Source: Nocardiopsis sp. TSRI0078
Lineage (GTDB): Bacteria > Actinomycetota > Actinomycetes > Streptosporangiales > Streptosporangiaceae
NCBI RefSeq assembly: GCF_001905145.1
Contig: NZ_LWLB01000009.1
Span: 1-62,370, forward strand
Direction of reading: 5' to 3'
Length of the DNA: 62,370 nucleotides
Part shown: one piece after another, positions 17,988 to 26,275 of the stretch
Layout of the letters: each line of letters begins with the position of its first letter
How positions within the stretch are numbered: the first letter of the stretch is position 1
Notes under the pieces: model-generated
What the model saw: only the letters and a program-made list of their open reading frames with translations
What the model was told of the DNA's origin: nothing
Databases searched by the model: none
Made by a program: the position numbers and the translations under genes

Positions 17988-18707
17988 CTAGCCGCCCATC
18001 TGGCCGCGCATGCCCTTGGGCATCTTCGCGCCCTTGGGCATGGGGCCCTTGGGCATCTGCATCTTGGCGGGCAGCGCCTTGAGCCGGTAGTTCAGCTCGG
18101 CGGTCCCGGCCTTGTCCAGGTTGCGGGGCAGCTTGACCAGGGTGCGCTGGAGCTTGGAGACCGGCACCTGGTCCTCGCCGTTGCCGACCTTGAAGTCGTA
18201 GATGGGGGTGTCGTAGGCGACGCGGGAGACGCGCTTCTTCTCGCCGGCGATCAGCGGCTTGAGGCGGCCCGGGTCGCCCTCGCCGACCAGGATCACGCCG
18301 GGGCGGCCCACCACGCGGTGTACGACGTCCATCTGCTTGTTGGCGGCCACACCGGGCTCGACCGACCAGTTGCCGCGCATGTTCTCCAGGATCGCCATCC
18401 CCGCGCCCAGGCGCCCGTCCAGCATCTTGTACTGGACGCGCTGCGCGGAGCGGGTGAAGATGATGAAGCCGACCAGGAAGGCGACCGGCAGACCGGTCAG
18501 CGGCCACAGGATCCACGAGCCGGTCCAGAGGCCGATACCGACGAAGACCGCGAGGATGACCACCGCGGCGCCGACCGCGAGCGGGATGCTGCGCGGACTC
18601 TGCTGGTGGACGACCTTGGCGACCATGCCGATCTGCTTGAGACGGCCCGGCTGCTTCTCGGCCCCGTCCTTGCCCTGAGCCGTGTTCTGGGAACCCTTTT
18701 TCGCCAT
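17988..18707 (-). CDS. DUF4191 membrane protein
   Basis: A 239-residue protein. The basic N-terminus (KKGSQNTAQGKDGAEKQPGRLKQ) is followed by two membrane helices near residues 45-65 and 68-88 (SIPLAVGAAVVILAVFVGIGLW; WILWPLTGLPVAFLVGFIIF). A cytoplasmic domain contains SAQRVQYKMLDGRLGAG, NMRGNWSVEPGVAANKQMDVVHRVVGRPGVILVGEG and a Lys/Met/Gly-rich tail (MPKGPMPKGAKMPKGMRGQMGG). This is the actinobacterial DUF4191 pattern. Members usually lie beside lipA, as here, but their function is unknown. ATG 18707 is taken. A longer frame upstream has no support. Confidence 0.85.
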   Translation of the reverse strand: MAKKGSQNTAQGKDGAEKQPGRLKQIGMVAKVVHQQSPRSIPLAVGAAVVILAVFVGIGLWTGSWILWPLTGLPVAFLVGFIIFTRSAQRVQYKMLDGRLGAGMAILENMRGNWSVEPGVAANKQMDVVHRVVGRPGVILVGEGDPGRLKPLIAGEKKRVSRVAYDTPIYDFKVGNGEDQVPVSKLQRTLVKLPRNLDKAGTAELNYRLKALPAKMQMPKGPMPKGAKMPKGMRGQMGG

Positions 18708-18864
18708 CGTGCTCTCAGGCAGCGCGCGCCGACCTTGGTCGGCGGGGAAGGAGATCCCTGGGCTGCCTTGCCTCCTCTTCGCGGTCGACCTGGGTGCGGC
18801 GCCTTGCGGCGCCACCGACGGGGCGCCTCTCCTCACCAGGATATGTGGACGTGCTCCTATGTGA

Positions 18865-18892
18865 GGAACGGTGGCCCGCGGGCCACCGTTCC
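18865..18892 (-). terminator. Perfect 28-bp palindrome after lipA
   Basis: The arms GGAACGGTGGCCCG and CGGGCCACCGTTCC abut exactly, 30 nt downstream of the lipA stop on the minus strand. It probably ends or attenuates lipA transcription ahead of the DUF4191 gene. Confidence 0.65.
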
Positions 18893-18922
18893 AGGTTGGT
18901 CACGACTCGGGCGAAAGGCCCG

Positions 18923-19876
18923 TTACGCGTTGTTCGCCAGGGCGTTGTTCTCGGCGTCCCGCTTCTCCCGCGCCTGCTTGTACAGGCGTCCGGCGCGGTA
19001 GGAGGAACGCACCAGCGGACCCGACATGACACCGGCGAAGCCGATCTCCTCGGCCTCCTGGCCCAGCTCCACGAACTCCTCCGGCTTCACCCACCGGTCG
19101 ATCGGGTGGTGCAGCTTGGAGGGGCGCAGGTACTGGGTGATGGTGAGCAGGTCGCACCCGGCCTCGTGCAGGTCGCGCATCGCCTCGCTGATCTCCTCAC
19201 GGGTCTCGCCCATGCCCAGGATCAGGTTCGACTTGGTGACCAGGTCGTCCTCGCGGGCCTCGGTGATCACCCTGAGGGAGCGCTCGTAGCGGAAGCCCGG
19301 ACGGATGCGCTTGAAGATCCGCGGCACCGTCTCGATGTTGTGCGCGAGCACCTCCGGACGCGAGCCGAACACCTCGGCGAGCTGCTCCGGGTCGGCGTTG
19401 AAGTCGGGGATCAGCAGCTCCACGCCCGTGTCCGGGTTGAGCTCGTGGATCTTGCGGACGGTCTCCGCGTACAGCCAGGCGCCGCCGTCCTCCAGGTCGT
19501 CACGGGCCACCCCGGTGACGGTGGCGTAGCGCAGCCCCATGGTCCTCACGGAGTTGGCGACCTTGGTCGGCTCCATGCGGTCCAGGGCGGTGGGCTTGCC
19601 GGTGGCGATCTGGCAGAAGTCGCAGCGCCGCGTGCACTGGTCGCCGCCGATGAGGAACGTGGCCTCGCGGTCCTCCCAGCACTCGTAGATGTTGGGGCAC
19701 CCGGCCTCCTGGCACACCGTGTGCAGGCCCTCGCTCTTGACCAGGGAGTGGAGCTCGGTGTACTCGGGCCCCATGTGCGCCTTGATCTTGATCCACGGCG
19801 GCTTCTTCTCGATGGGGGTCTCGCTGTTGCGCGCCTCCACGCGCAGCAGCTTGCGGCCCTCAGGAGCGATGGTCAA
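18923..19876 (-). CDS. lipA: Lipoyl synthase
   Basis: A 317-residue radical-SAM enzyme that inserts two sulfurs into protein-bound octanoyl groups, giving lipoyl cofactors. Both iron-sulfur clusters are visible. The auxiliary cluster uses CX4CX5C (Cys55, Cys60, Cys66; [13 protein letters not shown]). The SAM cluster uses CX3CX2C (Cys81, Cys85, Cys88; CTRRCDFC). Family blocks [24 protein letters not shown] and RSSYRAG (C-terminal Arg-Ser-Ser-Tyr) are intact. The start is TTG at 19876, supported by the conserved N-terminus ([23 protein letters not shown]). It is 96 nt downstream of lipB, with three small hairpins in the gap. Confidence 0.96.
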   Translation of the reverse strand: MTIAPEGRKLLRVEARNSETPIEKKPPWIKIKAHMGPEYTELHSLVKSEGLHTVCQEAGCPNIYECWEDREATFLIGGDQCTRRCDFCQIATGKPTALDRMEPTKVANSVRTMGLRYATVTGVARDDLEDGGAWLYAETVRKIHELNPDTGVELLIPDFNADPEQLAEVFGSRPEVLAHNIETVPRIFKRIRPGFRYERSLRVITEAREDDLVTKSNLILGMGETREEISEAMRDLHEAGCDLLTITQYLRPSKLHHPIDRWVKPEEFVELGQEAEEIGFAGVMSGPLVRSSYRAGRLYKQAREKRDAENNALANNA

Positions 19877-19898
19877 CGTGAACCCGTTCCCTTCTGTG

Positions 19899-19953
19899 CC
19901 CCGTGACGGGGACCCTTCCGCCCCTTGTGGGGGCGCTTCGTCCCTGCGGGGAC
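19899..19953 (-). repeat. Three consecutive small hairpins between lipB and lipA
   Basis: CCCCG-TGA-CGGGG (19899-19911), GCCCC-TTGTG-GGGGC (19920-19934) and GTCCC-TGCG-GGGAC (19940-19953) are exact stems in a row in the lipA leader. They could slow transcription, protect RNA or limit lipA translation. Role unknown. Confidence 0.5.
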
Positions 19954-19972
19954 TGGCTCATGGTGTGGTGTG

Positions 19973-20677
19973 TCATCCACGGGCGGTGGCGCCGGAGAGC
20001 AGTTCGGCGCCGTCGGTGTGGCTGTACCCCTCCGCGCCGAGGACGTCCGCCAGGTGGCGTTCCATCAGCGGCCGTACCTCGGCCACGGTCACGTCACGCC
20101 CCAGCTCGACGGAGAGCGAGGTGGTCCCGGCGTCGGTGATCCCGCACGGGATGATCCGGTCGTACCACGACAGATCATTGTTGCAGTTCAACGCGAGTCC
20201 GTGCATACCGACCCCACGGGCGATCCGGCAGCCGATGGCGGCCACCTTGCGCTCGATCAGACCGCGCTCGGGGTCGGCGTCCAGCCACACCCCGGTGCGC
20301 CCCTCCACCCGCCTGCCGGTCAGGCCGTACTCCGCGATGGTGCGGATGATGGCCTCCTCCAGCATCCGTACGTAGGCGATCACGTCCACGGGGTCGGGCA
20401 TTCGGACGATGGGGTACACCGTCAGCTGCCCGGGGCCGTGCCAGGTGATCTTGCCGCCCCGGTCGATGTCCACGACGGGCGCTCCGGGGTCGGTGATGGG
20501 ACGATCCCACCTCCCGGTGCGTTTTCCGGCGGTGTAGACGGGCTCGTGTTCCAGGAACAGGACCGTGTCGGCCACCTCATCGGCGACGCGGCGCTCGTGG
20601 AGCCGCTTCTGCAGATCCCAGCCCTGGTGGTACGGGACGGGAGTGTCGCCCAGCCATGCGTAAACGAGATCACTCAC
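19973..20677 (-). CDS. lipB: Octanoyltransferase
   Basis: A 234-residue cytoplasmic enzyme that moves octanoate from acyl carrier protein to lipoyl domains, the first step of lipoate synthesis. The signature DRGGKITWHGPGQLTVYP is at about residues 72-89. The catalytic pair is Lys144 (ERKVAAIG) and Cys178 (IIPCGITDAGTTSL). GVGMHGLALNCNNDLSWY is also conserved. The GTG start at 20677 follows the preceding gene's stop by 9 nt, with an AAGGTGGG element in between, so the two are probably co-transcribed. lipA follows, and the 2-oxoacid dehydrogenase E2 that would receive the lipoyl group is 2.3 kb upstream. Confidence 0.96.
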   Translation of the reverse strand: MSDLVYAWLGDTPVPYHQGWDLQKRLHERRVADEVADTVLFLEHEPVYTAGKRTGRWDRPITDPGAPVVDIDRGGKITWHGPGQLTVYPIVRMPDPVDVIAYVRMLEEAIIRTIAEYGLTGRRVEGRTGVWLDADPERGLIERKVAAIGCRIARGVGMHGLALNCNNDLSWYDRIIPCGITDAGTTSLSVELGRDVTVAEVRPLMERHLADVLGAEGYSHTDGAELLSGATARG

Positions 20678-20686
20678 ACACCCACC

Positions 20687-21619
20687 TTACGCCCCGGTGG
20701 AGGGCGCGGGTCTGGCCAGGATGTCGGATAGCGCACGGTCGAGGGTGGGCAGGGAGAAGGAATACCCGGCCTTGTCCAGGCGTTCGGGCAGCACCCTCAG
20801 GTCGGTCAGCGCGGTCTCCTCGGCGAAGTCCCCCAGGGCCGCGCGCAGTGCCGCGGCCGGGACGGGGAGGAGCGTCGGGCGGCCCAGCGCCCCACCCAGG
20901 GCCCGGGCGAAGTCCGCGTTGCTCACCGGCTCCGGCGCGCACATGTTCACCGGCCCGGTGATCTCGGGATGCTCCAGCAGGAAGCGCACGGCCCCGATGT
21001 GGTCGCGCATGGCGATCCAGCTCATGTACTGAGTTCCCGGCCCCATGCGGCCGCCCAGCCCGGCCCGGTACAGCGGCAGCAGCGTGCGCAGCATACCGCC
21101 CGAGCGGTCGAGCACCACCGAGGTGCGCATGTGGGCCACCGACAGGCCCGCCTCGACGGCGGGGGCGGCGGCCTCCTCCCAGGCCCGGCACACCCCGGCC
21201 AGGAACCCGGTGCCCGGCGGGCTGTCCTCGGTGGCCGGGTGCCCGCCGGTGTCACCGTAGTAGTGCGTCCCCGACGCGGTCAGCAGGCGCGGAGGCGGAC
21301 CGGCCATGCCCGCCAGCGCCTGGCACAGCGTGCGGGTGCCGCGCACCCGGCTGCGCCGGATGAGGGTGCGCCGGTGCCGTGTCCACAGGGCCGGGCCGAT
21401 CGGCGCGCCGGCCAGGTGTACCACCGCGTCGGTCTCGTGCAGGGCCACGGTGTCCACCCGTCCCTGCTCGGGGCGCCACTCCGCCTCCTCCACGCGCGAC
21501 GGATGCCGCCCCCGGGGCAGGTGCCGCACCATGCGCACCACCGTGTGCCCGTCGTCGAGGAGGGACGCCTCCAGCGCCCTGCCGATGAGTCCTGATGCCC
21601 CCGTGATCGCCACTCTCAT
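20687..21619 (-). CDS. TIGR01777-family NAD(P)-dependent epimerase-like protein
   Basis: A 310-residue protein with an N-terminal Rossmann fold (MRVAITGASGLIGRALEASL) and an HLAGAPIG block. A YYGDTGGHPATEDSP segment replaces the usual YxxxK of classical dehydrogenases. The C-terminal DUF1731 region includes PVNMCAPEPVSNADFARALG and LPVPAAALRAALGDFAEE. These are hallmarks of the SulA/YfcH group of atypical short-chain dehydrogenases. The true substrate is not known. The ATG at 21619 has no SD. A TAGACC box (21627-21632) lies 7 nt upstream, suggesting a leaderless transcript. lipB follows 9 nt after the stop. Confidence 0.88.
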   Translation of the reverse strand: MRVAITGASGLIGRALEASLLDDGHTVVRMVRHLPRGRHPSRVEEAEWRPEQGRVDTVALHETDAVVHLAGAPIGPALWTRHRRTLIRRSRVRGTRTLCQALAGMAGPPPRLLTASGTHYYGDTGGHPATEDSPPGTGFLAGVCRAWEEAAAPAVEAGLSVAHMRTSVVLDRSGGMLRTLLPLYRAGLGGRMGPGTQYMSWIAMRDHIGAVRFLLEHPEITGPVNMCAPEPVSNADFARALGGALGRPTLLPVPAAALRAALGDFAEETALTDLRVLPERLDKAGYSFSLPTLDRALSDILARPAPSTGA

Positions 21620-21948
21620 GGTCCAGGGTCTACCCTCAGGGCCCCCGGACTCCCGCGCAGGCGGCCGCCAAAGGCGTGTCCCGGGGGCAGCGGCCGGTTT
21701 TTCCTCGGCTTTTTCCGTGAAAGAGCTGCGGGAGGGCTCCCCGGTCTTCTACCTTGAAGGTGGGACAGGAACTCCGCGTCATCGCGGAGCTACTGTGGGC
21801 GACGCGCTGTCGGGCTGGCTGCCGCGCGCCCGGCCACAGACCTTTGATGATGGGGATCATCAGGGGATGGTGATTGGTGGGGTAGAAAGGCGGGGCGGTG
21901 CCGCGAGGCACCGCCCCGCCGTATTCACGCCGTGCCCGGGCCCCGCGG
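21620..21948. other. Intergenic region between epimerase and FMN-reductase genes
   Basis: No convincing gene. It contains the epimerase promoter (TAGACC at 21627-21632), a CTCCGCG-TCAT-CGCGGAG hairpin at 21773-21790, and the reductase terminator at 21889-21920. A run of about 200 nt in the middle is less GC-rich than its surroundings, with nothing else recognisable. Confidence 0.5.
21889..21920 (-). terminator. Terminator after the FMN reductase
   Basis: A 14-bp perfect stem (21889-21902 with 21907-21920) closes a GCGA/TCGC tetraloop, 28 nt after the stop on the minus strand. Confidence 0.8.
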
Positions 21949-22515
21949 CTATCCCGGGTAGGGACGGCGCTCCCGGGCCTCGCGCAGGGCCAGCGCCCAC
22001 CACGCCAGCTGCCGCAGCATCCTCTCCACGGCCGCCTCCGCCTCCGCCATGTCCACCACCGGCTCGCCGTCGGCGCCGAACATCGTCTGTGCGTTGTGCA
22101 GGCTGACCGTGTCGCGGATCGTGGCGGTGTGCAGCTCCGAGAAGACCGAGCGCAGCTGCTCGATCGCCCGCAGGCCCCCCGACATCCCGCCGTAGGAGAC
22201 GAAGCCGACCGCCTTGCCGAACCACTCCCGGCGCGCGGCGTCGATGGCGCTCTTGAGCTCGCCGGGGTAGCCGTGGTTGTACTCCGGAGTCACCACCACG
22301 AACCCGTCGGCCGCGTCCACGGTCCGAGCCGACCCCGGGGCCATCGGCCCGCCGTGGCCGTCCGCCGGACTGATGTCGTCCACGTCCAGGAAGTCGAACT
22401 CCATGCCCGGGTCGGGGTGCTTGACGGCCCGGTCCACGAACCAGCGCGAGACGGAGGGACCGGTGCGGCCTCTGCGGTTGCCGCCGAGGATGACCGCGAT
22501 CCGAAGGTTGTCCAT
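21949..22515 (-). CDS. NADPH-dependent FMN reductase
   Basis: A 188-residue flavodoxin-like protein. The N-terminal strand-loop LRIAVILGGNRRGRTGPSVSRW forms the FMN phosphate site. VVVTPEYNHGYPGELKSAID is the family signature, and GFVSYGGMSGGLRAIEQLRSVF provides the second flavin loop. Relatives reduce FMN, quinones or azo dyes with NADPH. The ATG at 22515 has AAGGA upstream; a longer frame to 22728 would run through the promoter. About 130 nt upstream is a MerR/SoxR-type promoter (22647-22677), which suggests induction by redox-active compounds. The exact substrate is not determinable here. Confidence 0.9.
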   Translation of the reverse strand: MDNLRIAVILGGNRRGRTGPSVSRWFVDRAVKHPDPGMEFDFLDVDDISPADGHGGPMAPGSARTVDAADGFVVVTPEYNHGYPGELKSAIDAARREWFGKAVGFVSYGGMSGGLRAIEQLRSVFSELHTATIRDTVSLHNAQTMFGADGEPVVDMAEAEAAVERMLRQLAWWALALREARERRPYPG

Positions 22516-22646
22516 GTGGGTCCTTGCTTCTTGGTGCCGTCTCGGCCCACGAAAGAGCGGGCACGTCGGGCGGGCACGCGCGGACCGGCTCTGCCCTGCC
22601 GGGAAAGGAGCCGCGCGGCGCACCGTCGGTTCTTCGGGACGCGCCA

Positions 22647-22677
22647 ACGCTAGAACCTCAACAGCTGTTGAGGTCAA
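22647..22677 (-). promoter_or_regulatory. SoxR/MerR-style promoter with 20-bp palindrome
   Basis: On the minus strand TTGACC (22672-22677) and TAGCGT (22647-22652) are separated by 19 bp. The gap is filled by a palindrome, ACCTCAACAG/CTGTTGAGGT (22655-22674). The long spacer and CCTCAA...TTGAGG arms are typical of promoters activated by SoxR and related MerR proteins. Confidence 0.7.
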
Positions 22678-22813
22678 ATCGGACGGGTCCCGCGGAAGGG
22701 GCCCGCCCCGGGGAGGGCTGCGGGCCACAAGACTGCGCCGGGCCGGGAGCCGCGGGGACGGCGCCCGACCCGGCGGGGTCGTACGGAAGGGATCCGGGCA
22801 GGGCCCGGGGTGC

Positions 22814-24649
22814 TCAGGCCAGGCCCAGGTCGCCCTCGAAGGCGCCCTCCTCCAGACGCGCCTTCACCGCCTGCAGGAAGCGTCCGGCGTCGGCGCTGTC
22901 GATCAGGCGGTGGTCGTGGGCCAGCGACAGGTACACCATCGAGCGCACCGCGATCACCTCGTCGCCCATGGACGGGTCCTCGAGCACCACGGGGCGCTTG
23001 ACGACCGCGCCGGTGCCCAGGATCGCCACCTGCGGCTGGTTGATGATCGGTGTGCCGAACAGCGCGCCGGTGCAGCCGGTCTCGGCGATGGTGAACGTGC
23101 CGCCGCCCAGCTCGTCCGGGCCGAGCCCGCCGGTGTGGGCGCGCTCGGTCAGGTCCGTGATCCTGTGCGCCAGGCCGCTCAGGTCCAGCTTGCCCGCCTC
23201 CTTGACCACCGGGGCGAGGAGGCCGCGCTCGGTGTCCACCGACACGCCGAGGTTCTCCACGTCGTGGTAGGTCACCTCGCGCTTGTCGCTGTCGACCACC
23301 GCGTTGAGCTTGGGGTGGGACCGCAGGGCCTCCACCGCGGCCAGCGCGAAGAAGGGGAAGAAGTCCAGCGGAAGGCCCTCGCGCTCGGCGAAGCGGTCGG
23401 CGGCCTGCTCGCGCAGGCGGGCGATCTTGGTGACGTCCACCTCGATGACCTGCGTGGTCGTGGCCGAGACGTGCAGCGACTCCACCATCCGGTCCGCGAT
23501 GGACAGGCGCAGGCGGCTGAGCTTCTCGGTGCGGCCGCGCAGCGAGGCGTCGTCGGCCACCTTGCTCGGCGCCGAGGACGGGGCCGGTGCGGCGGCGCGC
23601 GCGGCCTCCTTCTGCTCCTCGGCGGCCTTGAGAACGTCCTGCTTGCGGACGCGCCCGCCCACGCCGGTGCCCTTGACGCGGCCCAGGTCCACGCCGTGCT
23701 CGGCGGCGAGCTTGCGCACCAGCGGCGTCACGTAGGCCTCGGTCCCGGAGTCGGTGCCCGAGGCCCGGCCGGTGCCGCTGAGGGTCTCGATGTCCACGGA
23801 CGGGCCCCCGCCGGCCTGAGCCTCGTCACCGGCGGGCTCGGCCTTGGGAGCGGGCTCCGGCTTCTCGGGAGCGGGTTCCGGCTTCTCGGAGGCGGGCTCC
23901 GGCTCGGGCTCCTCGGCGGCTTCGGGCTTCTCGGCGGGCTCGGGCCGCGGCTCGGCCTCGGGCGGAGCGGGCGCCTCGGAGGTGGCCGGGGGCTCGTCGC
24001 CGGTACCGCCGATGACGGCGATCTCCGCGCCGATCTCCACGGTCTCGTCCTCGTCGACGAGGATCTTGGTGAGCACACCGGCGGCGGGTGACGGAATCTC
24101 GGTGTCCACCTTGTCGGTGGAGACCTCAAGGAGCGGCTCGTCCACCTCGACGGTGTCGCCCACGTTCTTCAGCCACTGGGTGACGGTCCCCTCGGTGACG
24201 CTCTCACCCAGGGCGGGCATGGTCACCGACGTCTTCGGACCGCCGGAGGAGGACTCCGACGGCGCGGACGGGGCGGGCGCGGGTTCCGGCTCGGGCTCCT
24301 CGGCCGGCTCGGGCTCCTCGGCCGCCGCGGGCTCGGGGGCGGACTCCTCCTCCGGCTCGGGACGGGAGGCCTCGGCGGCGGGCTCGGCACCGCCCTCGTC
24401 GGCGCTCTCGCCCTCACCGCCGATGATGGCGATCTCCGCGCCGATCTCCACGGTCTCGTCCTCGTCGACGAGGATCTTGGTGAGCACACCGGCGGCGGGT
24501 GACGGAATCTCGGTGTCCACCTTGTCGGTGGAGACCTCAAGGAGCGGCTCGTCCACCTCGACGGTGTCGCCCACGTTCTTCAGCCACTGGGTGACGGTCC
24601 CCTCGGTGACGCTCTCACCCAGGGCGGGCATGGAAACGGAAGTCGGCAT
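22814..24649 (-). CDS. sucB: Dihydrolipoamide acyltransferase (E2) with two lipoyl domains
   Basis: A 611-residue core subunit of a 2-oxoacid dehydrogenase complex, most likely for 2-oxoglutarate and/or pyruvate. Lipoyl domain 1 covers about residues 2-78 (lipoyl-Lys43 in STDKVD) and lipoyl domain 2 about 139-216 (Lys180). Each is followed by a Pro/Glu/Ala-rich flexible linker. The E3-binding domain is near 300-335 ([23 protein letters not shown]). The catalytic domain runs from about 380 to 611, ending with the active-site [15 protein letters not shown]. The two lipoyl domains share an exact 206-bp DNA repeat. lpdA (E3) is immediately upstream, and lipB and lipA are nearby. The choice of sucB over another E2 name follows actinomycete usage. 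Confidence 0.93.
   Translation of the reverse strand: MPTSVSMPALGESVTEGTVTQWLKNVGDTVEVDEPLLEVSTDKVDTEIPSPAAGVLTKILVDEDETVEIGAEIAIIGGEGESADEGGAEPAAEASRPEPEEESAPEPAAAEEPEPAEEPEPEPAPAPSAPSESSSGGPKTSVTMPALGESVTEGTVTQWLKNVGDTVEVDEPLLEVSTDKVDTEIPSPAAGVLTKILVDEDETVEIGAEIAVIGGTGDEPPATSEAPAPPEAEPRPEPAEKPEAAEEPEPEPASEKPEPAPEKPEPAPKAEPAGDEAQAGGGPSVDIETLSGTGRASGTDSGTEAYVTPLVRKLAAEHGVDLGRVKGTGVGGRVRKQDVLKAAEEQKEAARAAAPAPSSAPSKVADDASLRGRTEKLSRLRLSIADRMVESLHVSATTTQVIEVDVTKIARLREQAADRFAEREGLPLDFFPFFALAAVEALRSHPKLNAVVDSDKREVTYHDVENLGVSVDTERGLLAPVVKEAGKLDLSGLAHRITDLTERAHTGGLGPDELGGGTFTIAETGCTGALFGTPIINQPQVAILGTGAVVKRPVVLEDPSMGDEVIAVRSMVYLSLAHDHRLIDSADAGRFLQAVKARLEEGAFEGDLGLA
24017..24222 (-). repeat. 206-bp exact direct repeat, copy in lipoyl domain 2 of sucB
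   Basis: Identical base for base to 24428-24633, offset 411 bp (137 codons). It encodes the core of the second lipoyl domain. Confidence 0.95.
24428..24633 (-). repeat. 206-bp exact direct repeat, copy in lipoyl domain 1 of sucB
   Basis: Partner of 24017-24222. Even third codon positions are identical, so the copies are recent or are kept alike by gene conversion. Confidence 0.95.
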
Positions 24650-24715
24650 GGGTTCCTCGTTGGATCTGGGCGCGGTCTCTGCCCAACCCCTTGACTGGGC
24701 AGCGCGGATGTGTGC

Positions 24716-24742
24716 GGGGGCGGGCCTTGGCGGCCCGCCCCC
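24716..24742 (-). terminator. Hairpin after lpdA
   Basis: An 11-bp perfect stem (24716-24726 with 24732-24742), loop TTGGC, sits 11 nt after the lpdA stop and before sucB on the same strand. It could uncouple the two genes. Confidence 0.65.
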
Positions 24743-24753
24743 GGGTGGTGCGG

Positions 24754-26130
24754 TCAGTCGTGGACGTGGAGCGGCTTGCCCGCCAGCGCCAGGTGCGCCT
24801 CGCCGAGCGCCTCGGACTGGCTCGGGTGCGGGTGGATCAGTTGCGCCACCTCGGAGGGCAGCGCCTCCCAGTTGTAGATCAGCTGCCCCTCGGCGATCAG
24901 CTCGCCGACGCGGCTGCCGACCATGTGGACGCCGAGCACACGGCCGTCCTTCTCGGCGATGACCTTCACCGCTCCCTGCGTCTGCAGGATCTGGCTCTTG
25001 CCGTTGCCCGCGAGGCTGTAGTTCATCTCCACGACGTCGTGGCCGCGTTCCTTGGCGACCGCGGAGGTCAGACCCACGGACGCGACCTCGGGCTCACAGT
25101 AGGTGACACGGGGAACACCGTCGTAGTCGATCGCGGGCGGGTTCTGCCCCGCGATGTGCTCGGCGACGAAGATGCCCTCGGCGAAGCCCACGTGGGCGAG
25201 CTGGAGGGTGGGGATGAGGTCGCCCACGGCGTAGACGTTGCCCACGCCGGTGTGCAGGTTCTCGTCCACCTGGACGAAGCCGCGGTCCAGGGTGATGCCC
25301 TGCTCCTCGTAGCCCAGGCCCTCCGAGACGGGCCCGCGTCCGATGGCGACCAGCAGGACCTCGGCCTCCAGGGTCTTGCCGCCCTTGAGGGTGACGGTCA
25401 CGCCGGAGCCGGTGGTCTTGACCGACTCGAACGGGGTACCCAGCTCGTACTTGATCTTGCGCTTGCGGAAGGCGCGCTCCAGCAGCTTGGAGCTCGACTC
25501 CTCCTCCACCGGCACCAGGTGGGGCAGGGCCTCGACGATGGTGACGTCGGCGCCGTAGGAGCGCCACACGCTGGCGAACTCCACACCGATCACACCGCCG
25601 CCCAGGACGATGACCGACTCGGGGACGCGGTCCAGGTCCAGGGCCTGGTCGCTGGTCATGACCTTCTCGCCGTCGATGTCCAGGCCCAGGGTCTTGGGCT
25701 TGGAACCGGTGGCCAGCAGGATGTTGCGGCCCTTGTAGACGGTGCCGTCGACGGTGACCTCGTCCTTGCCGGTGAGCTTGCCCTCACCCTCCACGACGGT
25801 GATCTTGCGGGACTTGACCAGGCCGGTCAGGCCCTTGTACAGGCCGCCGATCACCTTGTCCTTGTACTTGTGCACGGCCTCGATGTCGATGCCCTCGAAG
25901 GTGGCCCTGACACCGAAGTTCTCGCTCTCCTTGGCGGAGTCGGCGACCTCGGCCGAGTGCAGCAGGGCCTTGGTGGGGATGCAGCCGCGGTGCAGGCAGG
26001 TGCCGCCGAGCTTGTCTTTCTCGATCAGGACGACGCTCATGTCCAGCTCAGCGGCGCGCAGTGCCGCCGCGTAGCCGCCGCTGCCGCCGCCAAGGACGAC
26101 GAGGTCGAAGGTGCCGCCGCTCTCACTCAC
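24754..26130 (-). CDS. lpdA: Dihydrolipoamide dehydrogenase (E3)
   Basis: A 458-residue flavoprotein that reoxidises the dihydrolipoyl arms of E2, passing electrons to NAD. The FAD-binding [16 protein letters not shown] starts at residue 14. The redox disulfide is Cys45/Cys50 ([13 protein letters not shown]). An NAD-binding [20 protein letters not shown], a second FAD contact (VGDLI) and the C-terminal active-site [13 protein letters not shown] are all present. The GTG start at 26130 has AAGGAG 9 nt upstream; a longer frame to 26250 lacks support. It lies between pepA and sucB on the same strand. Its product probably serves every lipoyl complex in the cell. Confidence 0.96.
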   Translation of the reverse strand: MSESGGTFDLVVLGGGSGGYAAALRAAELDMSVVLIEKDKLGGTCLHRGCIPTKALLHSAEVADSAKESENFGVRATFEGIDIEAVHKYKDKVIGGLYKGLTGLVKSRKITVVEGEGKLTGKDEVTVDGTVYKGRNILLATGSKPKTLGLDIDGEKVMTSDQALDLDRVPESVIVLGGGVIGVEFASVWRSYGADVTIVEALPHLVPVEEESSSKLLERAFRKRKIKYELGTPFESVKTTGSGVTVTLKGGKTLEAEVLLVAIGRGPVSEGLGYEEQGITLDRGFVQVDENLHTGVGNVYAVGDLIPTLQLAHVGFAEGIFVAEHIAGQNPPAIDYDGVPRVTYCEPEVASVGLTSAVAKERGHDVVEMNYSLAGNGKSQILQTQGAVKVIAEKDGRVLGVHMVGSRVGELIAEGQLIYNWEALPSEVAQLIHPHPSQSEALGEAHLALAGKPLHVHD

Positions 26131-26275
26131 GGGAACGAACTCCTTGTTGTGTGGCTGGTGATGGGTGGTGGTTCCGCGGACGGGGCTGGGGAAGACGGGG
26201 GGCGGTGTCCGCGTCCGCGGTGCCGGGGAGGGGCGGACGCTCCGGCTCACAGGAGCCCCGCCCCGTCCACGGTGA

